This document shows positions 59,573 through 64,000 of a DNA stretch of 64,000 nt, in pieces. The DNA comes from Cohnella baijiui. GTDB lineage: Bacteria > Bacillota > Bacilli > Paenibacillales > Paenibacillaceae. Each line of letters begins with the position of its first letter. Position 1 is the stretch's first letter. The stretch lies in the NCBI RefSeq assembly GCF_020731285.1, contig NZ_JAJFOW010000006.1:186001-250000 (forward strand), in the 5' to 3' direction. The position numbers were made by a program, and so were the translations under genes. The notes under the pieces are model-generated. The model worked only from the letters and a program-made list of their open reading frames with translations. It had not been told where the DNA came from and did not search any database.

Positions 59573-60061
59573 TCAGGCGGAAGCCTCTTCCGTCCGGTCG
59601 TCGCCGGACGGCACGCGCCCGGCAGGCCGCTCCTTCGAGGCCGGCGTCTCCCGCGTTCCCGCCACCTTGGAAATCAGGAATACGAGCAGCTGGCGGTTGT
59701 GCGCCGATAGCCGGTCGAGCGACCGATTGACGATCTCGCTGCGGATACGCAGTCCCCGCTCCGTCTCCGATCGGCCGAGCGGCGTCGTGCTGACCCAGAC
59801 GATCCGGCGGTCGCTTTCGTCCCGCGTCCGCTTGACCAGCCCGTTGCGTTCCATCCGGTCGAGCAGCGTCGTCACCGCGGCCGGCGTCGTCTCCAGATGA
59901 GGCAGCAGGTCGGAAGGCTTCATCGGCTCGCGCGCCTTCAGCAGCTCGAGCACCTGCAATTGCCCTTCCGTCAGCTGCGGCGCCATCTCCGCCTCCATTT
60001 GGGTCTGCCAGTCCTTCGTCAGCTTCATCCAGCTCTTCACAAATTCCGATGCCGTCTCCAT
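59573..60061 (-). CDS. MarR-family transcriptional regulator
   Basis: A 162-residue regulator. The winged helix is in the middle: QLTEGQLQVLELLKAREPMK, PSDLLPHLETTPAAVTTLLD, RMERNGLVKRTRDESDRRIV. Helices at each end form the dimer. The C-terminal 20 residues are charged and disordered. GAGGAGG precedes the ATG. No target gene is adjacent in the usual divergent manner apart from a small 58-residue gene, so its regulon is unclear. Confidence 0.9.
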   Translation of the reverse strand: METASEFVKSWMKLTKDWQTQMEAEMAPQLTEGQLQVLELLKAREPMKPSDLLPHLETTPAAVTTLLDRMERNGLVKRTRDESDRRIVWVSTTPLGRSETERGLRIRSEIVNRSLDRLSAHNRQLLVFLISKVAGTRETPASKERPAGRVPSGDDRTEEASA

Positions 60062-60262
60062 CTTCCATCCTCCTCTTCTCTCCCGAACGTGCCTTCTTTT
60101 ACTATTATACGCAGGCCCGATGTCGAATGATAGTTTAAGCGGGTTAAATGTTTACGCCATGAATCCTCATGAACAGGTACAATGCGACAACCGACGACAT
60201 ATACTGGTGACACCCAAACGGGAAACGCGGTGAAAAACGCGGTTGCGCGGAGGCGATCGATC

Positions 60263-60439
60263 GTGACGGCTTCGGAAGAACGCAAACGGATGATCGGGCA
60301 GATGGCGAAGGAGGCCGGTATCATCGAAGACCCACAGTGGCTTGACCGGCTCGACGAGCCGGTGCCCCTGTGGGTCGTTTTGGACATGATGCTCAAATGG
60401 ATCGACCGCAGCGAGTCGAGGGAAGGTCCCTACGACTAA
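60263..60439 (+). CDS. Small hypothetical protein (58 residues)
   Basis: A small acidic-basic protein with MTASEERKRMIGQMAKEAGI and PLWVVLDMMLKWIDRSES. I favour the GTG at 60263, with GGAGG nine nt ahead; the longer frame from 60182 lacks a ribosome site. A helix near the C-terminus is amphipathic. I do not recognise the family. It is divergent from the MarR gene and converges on parC. Confidence 0.6.
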   Translation: MTASEERKRMIGQMAKEAGIIEDPQWLDRLDEPVPLWVVLDMMLKWIDRSESREGPYD

Positions 60440-60488
60440 GCCGGCCGGCGGGCGAATGCGATCGCGAAGCCCGATCCGCCCGCTTGCG

Positions 60489-62957
60489 TCAACCTTGAAG
60501 CGGCTTCTTGAACGATTCGGCGAGCAGGTCGTTGCGGTCGGCCGCGACGACCGATTTGCCGTGCGCGCGGCGATCCTCGAGCGGCGCGTTGTCGGAGTGG
60601 AACTCCGCGAACGCCCCCGAGCCCGTCACCGTGCCGATCTCGATCGCTTCTTTTACATGGTAGGCGGCAATTAGGCGCGTGCCGTTCGGGCGGACGCGCT
60701 TGCCCTCCTTGAACTCGAACGTCTGGATCCCCTTGCCCCCGCGGCCCTGCTGCGGATAGTCGAACAGCAGCGTCCGCTTGGCGAATCCGTAGTCGGACAG
60801 GACGAGGATTTCGCCCTCGTCGCCGGATACCGGCAACCCGTCCGTGACGAAGTCGCCTTCCTTTAGCGCAATGCCGCGCACGCCTCCGGCTACCCGTCCT
60901 TGCAAGCTCACTTCGTTTTCCTGAATGCGAATGCTCATCCCCTGCTCCGTGACGAGGACGAGCTCCTGCGGCTCGTCGCTGCGGTAGACGGACCGGATCT
61001 CGTCGCCTTCGGCCACCTTGCAGGCGGCGATCGCCGTGCTGCGGCTCGTCGCGTACTCCGAGAGCAGCGTCCGCTTGACTTGTCCGCGGCGCAGGACGAA
61101 TACGAGGGCCGGCCCCTTCTCGCCCAGCTCCGCCGCCTGCGCCCATTCGCCCGGCTTGACCGGGATGACGCCGACGAGGCGGTCGTCCTTGGCGAGCGGC
61201 AGGACGTTGACGATGGCGGTGCCGGTATCTTTCCACTTGAACTCCGGAATCTGGTGGACCGGCAGCAGGTAGTATTGCCCCTTCTGCGTGAACAGCAGCA
61301 GCGAGTCCAGCGTGTTCAGCTGCAGGCTCCAGCGAATGACGTCGCCTTCCTTGACGCCGGAACTGCCGAGATCGCCGCCGGACCGGGTGAAGGACAGCTG
61401 GCTCGTGCGCTTGACGTAGCCTTGGCGGCTCAGCGTGACGATGACGTCCTCGGCCGGCACGGTCACTTCGAGATTGACCTTCAGCTCCTCCACTTCGCCT
61501 TGGATGACGGAGCGTCGGTCGATGCCGTATTTGCCCCGAATCTCGCCGAGCTCGTCCTTGATGACGCCGTTCAGCTTTTTCGGGCTTGCAAGAATGGCGC
61601 GGAGCTGGTTGATCTTCTTCATCGTGTCGGCATGCTCTTTCTCGAGCGACGTGATCTCGAGATTGGTCAGCCGGTACAGCTGCAACGTCAGGATCGCGTC
61701 GGCCTGACGCTCGGAAAAGCCGAACTTCGCGACCAGGTTGTTCTGCGCGTCCTGGCGGTTTTTTGAGGCTTTGATCGTCTCGATGACTGCGTCGAGCAAA
61801 TTAAGCGCCTTGACGAGCCCTTCGAGCACGTGGGCGCGGTCTTCCGCCTTCTCCAGATCGTATTGCGTCCGGTTCGTCACGACTTCGACCTGGTGCGCGA
61901 TGTAGGCGGAAAGGATCGCTTTGAGGCCGAGCTGCTGCGGCGCTTTGTTGACGATCGCAACCATATTGAAGCTGTAAGTCACCTGCAGATCGGTCTTCTT
62001 CAGCAGGAAGGCGAGAATGCCTTCCGCATCGGCGTCCTTCTTCAGCTCGACGACGATGCGCAGTCCGTTCCGGCCGCTCTCGTCGCGCACTTCCGCGATG
62101 CCTTCGACCTTTTTCTCGAGCCGCAGGTTGTCGATCGCGTTCACGAGCTTCGACTTGACGATCTGATAGGGGATCTCCGTGATCACAATCTGCTGCTTGC
62201 CGCCGCGCAGATCCTCGATCGCCGTCTTCGAACGGATGTACATCCGCCCCTTGCCGGTCTCGTACGCTTCGCGGATTCCCTCTTCGCCCATGATGATGCC
62301 GCCGGTCGGCAGGTCCGGCCCGCGCACGATCTGCATGAGCTCCGCCGTCGTCAGCTCGGGGTTGTCCATCAGCGCCGTGCAGGCGTCGATGACCTCGCGC
62401 AGGTTGTGCGTCGGAATCTCCGTCGCGAAGCCGGCCGAGATGCCGCTGACGCCGTTGACGAGCAGATTCGGGTAGCGGGCCGGCAGGACAACCGGCTCCT
62501 TGGTCGTATTGTCGAAGTTGTCCTTGAACGGCACCGTGCGTTTGTCGATGTCGCGGAGCAGCTCCATCGCGATCGCGGACAGCCGCGCTTCGGTGTAGCG
62601 CATCGCGGCGGGCGGATCGTCGTCCATCGAGCCCCAGTTGCCGTGGCCGTCCACGAGCGTATGGGCGATCTTCCAAGGCTGCGCCATGCGCACCATGCCG
62701 TCGTAAATCGAAGCGTCGCCGTGCGGGTGGTAGTTGCCCATGACGTCGCCGACGGTTTTGGCCGATTTGCGGTACGGCTTGTCCGGCGTATTGCCCGCGT
62801 CGAACATGGCATACAAGATGCGGCGTTGCACCGGCTTCAGCCCGTCGCGCACGTCGGGGATCGCCCGGTCTTGAATGATGTATTTAGAATAGCGTCCGAA
62901 ACGGTCGCCGACGACCTCTTCCAAGTAAGCCGGCAGAAATTGCTCCAACAAACCCAT
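60489..62957 (-). CDS. parC: DNA topoisomerase IV subunit A
   Basis: An 822-residue subunit that cuts and rejoins DNA to unlink chromosomes. The catalytic Tyr121 lies in [30 protein letters not shown] at 77-95 is the quinolone-determining region; it has Ala82 where many ParC have Ser. The C-terminal beta-pinwheel shows repeated blocks such as [22 protein letters not shown] and [19 protein letters not shown] precedes the ATG. parE lies upstream on the same strand with 124 bp between. ParC rather than GyrA is judged from the pairing with a ParE-type B subunit and the opening [20 protein letters not shown]. Confidence 0.93.
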   Translation of the reverse strand: MGLLEQFLPAYLEEVVGDRFGRYSKYIIQDRAIPDVRDGLKPVQRRILYAMFDAGNTPDKPYRKSAKTVGDVMGNYHPHGDASIYDGMVRMAQPWKIAHTLVDGHGNWGSMDDDPPAAMRYTEARLSAIAMELLRDIDKRTVPFKDNFDNTTKEPVVLPARYPNLLVNGVSGISAGFATEIPTHNLREVIDACTALMDNPELTTAELMQIVRGPDLPTGGIIMGEEGIREAYETGKGRMYIRSKTAIEDLRGGKQQIVITEIPYQIVKSKLVNAIDNLRLEKKVEGIAEVRDESGRNGLRIVVELKKDADAEGILAFLLKKTDLQVTYSFNMVAIVNKAPQQLGLKAILSAYIAHQVEVVTNRTQYDLEKAEDRAHVLEGLVKALNLLDAVIETIKASKNRQDAQNNLVAKFGFSERQADAILTLQLYRLTNLEITSLEKEHADTMKKINQLRAILASPKKLNGVIKDELGEIRGKYGIDRRSVIQGEVEELKVNLEVTVPAEDVIVTLSRQGYVKRTSQLSFTRSGGDLGSSGVKEGDVIRWSLQLNTLDSLLLFTQKGQYYLLPVHQIPEFKWKDTGTAIVNVLPLAKDDRLVGVIPVKPGEWAQAAELGEKGPALVFVLRRGQVKRTLLSEYATSRSTAIAACKVAEGDEIRSVYRSDEPQELVLVTEQGMSIRIQENEVSLQGRVAGGVRGIALKEGDFVTDGLPVSGDEGEILVLSDYGFAKRTLLFDYPQQGRGGKGIQTFEFKEGKRVRPNGTRLIAAYHVKEAIEIGTVTGSGAFAEFHSDNAPLEDRRAHGKSVVAADRNDLLAESFKKPLQG

Positions 62958-63081
62958 AAACGTCTCTCCTTCTGACCCTGCTTTCCGCCGTCCGTCGCGC
63001 GTGCAAGATCGCGCGTGTGCCGCGCGGCCGGAACCGCGGCGTTCGAAGGAGCGTCAACGGCTGACGCTGCTTCTCCTCGCG

Positions 63082-64000
63082 TTAATCCTCGTATTGCATG
63101 AAGTCGACGTTGTCGATGATCCAGCGCTTGCGGGGATCGATCTTGTCGCCCATCAGCGTCGAGACTCGGCGTTCCGCCTTGGCGGCATCCTCGATCTGCA
63201 CCTGCAGCAGCGTGCGCGACTCGGGATTCATCGTCGTCTCCCAGAGCTGCTCCGGATTCATTTCCCCGAGGCCCTTGTAGCGCTGAAGCTCCGCGCCTTT
63301 GCCGATTTCCTTCATGTAGTTCTGGAGCTGCTCGTCCGTCCACGCGTAGCGCACCGTTTCCAGCTTGCCCGATTTGCGGGTGATCTTATAAAGCGGCGGC
63401 TGCGCGATGAACACCTTGCCGGCATCGAGCAGCGGCTTCATGTACCGGTAGAAGAACGTCAGCAGCAGCACCTGGATGTGCGCGCCGTCCGTGTCGGCGT
63501 CCGTCATGATGATGATCTTCGCGTAGTTGCTCTCATCGACGTCGAATTCGGGACCGACGCCCGCGCCGATCGCCGCAATGACGGCTTTGTACTCCTCGTT
63601 GCGAAGCACGTCGATGAGCTTCGCCTTCTCCGGGTTCATCGGCTTGCCCTTGAGCGGCAGAATGGCCTGGTACTTGGAATCCCGGCCCTGCTTGGCCGAG
63701 CCGCCTGCAGAGTCGCCCTCGACGATGAACAGCTCGTTGCGCGAATAGTCCTTGGACTGCGCCGGCGACAGCTTGCCGCCAAGGCTCGGGCTTTCGCTGC
63801 GCTTTTTGCCGGTACGGATTTCTTCGCGCGCCTTGCGGGCCGCCTCGCGGGCTTTGGAGGCTTGGACCGACTTGCGGATCAGCTGTTGGCCGACTTGCGG
63901 ATTTTCCTCCAGGAAAACCGCCATCTTCTCGGCCACGATCGCGTCGACCGCTCCGCGCGCCGAGGCGCTGCCGAGCTGGTCCTTCGTCTGGCCGACGAAT
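63082..64000 (-). CDS. parE: DNA topoisomerase IV subunit B, C-terminal part
   Basis: About 306 residues are present and the gene continues beyond the right edge. [11 protein letters not shown] and AIVAEKM mark the end of the transducer domain. The TOPRIM domain follows with [17 protein letters not shown] and the metal site [10 protein letters not shown], and the C-terminus has [19 protein letters not shown]. The N-terminal ATPase domain is not in the window. ParE supplies ATP-driven gating to ParC, encoded 124 bp downstream. Confidence 0.93.
   Translation of the reverse strand, partial: FVGQTKDQLGSASARGAVDAIVAEKMAVFLEENPQVGQQLIRKSVQASKAREAARKAREEIRTGKKRSESPSLGGKLSPAQSKDYSRNELFIVEGDSAGGSAKQGRDSKYQAILPLKGKPMNPEKAKLIDVLRNEEYKAVIAAIGAGVGPEFDVDESNYAKIIIMTDADTDGAHIQVLLLTFFYRYMKPLLDAGKVFIAQPPLYKITRKSGKLETVRYAWTDEQLQNYMKEIGKGAELQRYKGLGEMNPEQLWETTMNPESRTLLQVQIEDAAKAERRVSTLMGDKIDPRKRWIIDNVDFMQYED

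Noticed and set aside
60447..60484. Terminator after parC from the GCGGGCG/CGCCCGC stem
   Set aside because: The stem is only 7 bp with a long loop and no T-run on either strand.

Overview
The window looks like a chromosomal segment of a GC-rich, spore-forming Bacillota of the Paenibacillaceae (Cohnella/Paenibacillus type). The grounds are strong AGGAGG-type Shine-Dalgarno sequences, lipoprotein sugar-binding proteins with CUT1 permeases, YesM/YesN-type two-component systems, GerPA/GerPF-family spore proteins and a parE-parC pair. This placement is inferred from gene content, not from a marker gene. Most genes lie on the minus strand, so the natural reading order is right to left. No tRNA, rRNA, integrase, transposase or CRISPR array was recognised.

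Right part (about 49-64 kb): core and sporulation genes. These are parE (cut by the window edge) and parC, a MarR regulator, four tandem GerPA/PF-family genes divergent from an Hsp20 gene and a GerPC-like gene, a CapA-type lipoprotein, an RlmI-type methyltransferase, a divergent OmpR regulator/7TM-DISM histidine kinase pair, an XRE repressor, an M29 aminopeptidase and a DUF2935 protein.

42.3-49 kb: a cell-wall sugar recycling locus. It runs murR, then murQ, a binding protein, two CUT1 permeases and anmK, closed by a strong terminator. It is followed by a PBP2a/PBP3-like transpeptidase (pbpC) under its own promoter. The logic is ABC uptake of MurNAc or 1,6-anhydro-MurNAc, AnmK phosphorylation, then MurQ lactyl-ether cleavage to GlcNAc-6-P, instead of a MurP PTS route.

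29.8-39.9 kb: a uronate/KDG module (GntR repressor, kdgK, eda), followed by a CUT1 ABC importer and a YesM/YesN pair. An FHA-winged helix protein faces away from it.

18.7-29.7 kb: two CoA-thioester or unusual catabolic operons. One is SDR, enoyl-CoA hydratase, aldose-epimerase-like, CaiB/BaiF CoA-transferase and a signal-less solute-binding-protein homologue. The other is a GntR repressor with AtuA/DUF1446 and DUF4387. Matching palindromic operators sit before the GntR gene and the AtuA gene. Between the two operons lies accessory material: a VOC protein, a DUF7002 protein, a tandem-MerR regulator, a GNAT, and a UvrA-like gene that stops at its Walker A motif where a repeat begins.

11.1-18.7 kb: an AraC regulator and an LplB/YtcP-type ABC importer in one run with two ADP-ribosylglycohydrolase-family proteins. 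10.3-11.1 kb is gene-poor and holds a 51-bp tandem repeat array.

0-9.2 kb: a YesM/YesN pair, a CUT1 importer, a GH36 alpha-galactosidase and a further glycoside-hydrolase-like protein cut by the left edge, together an alpha-galactoside utilisation operon.
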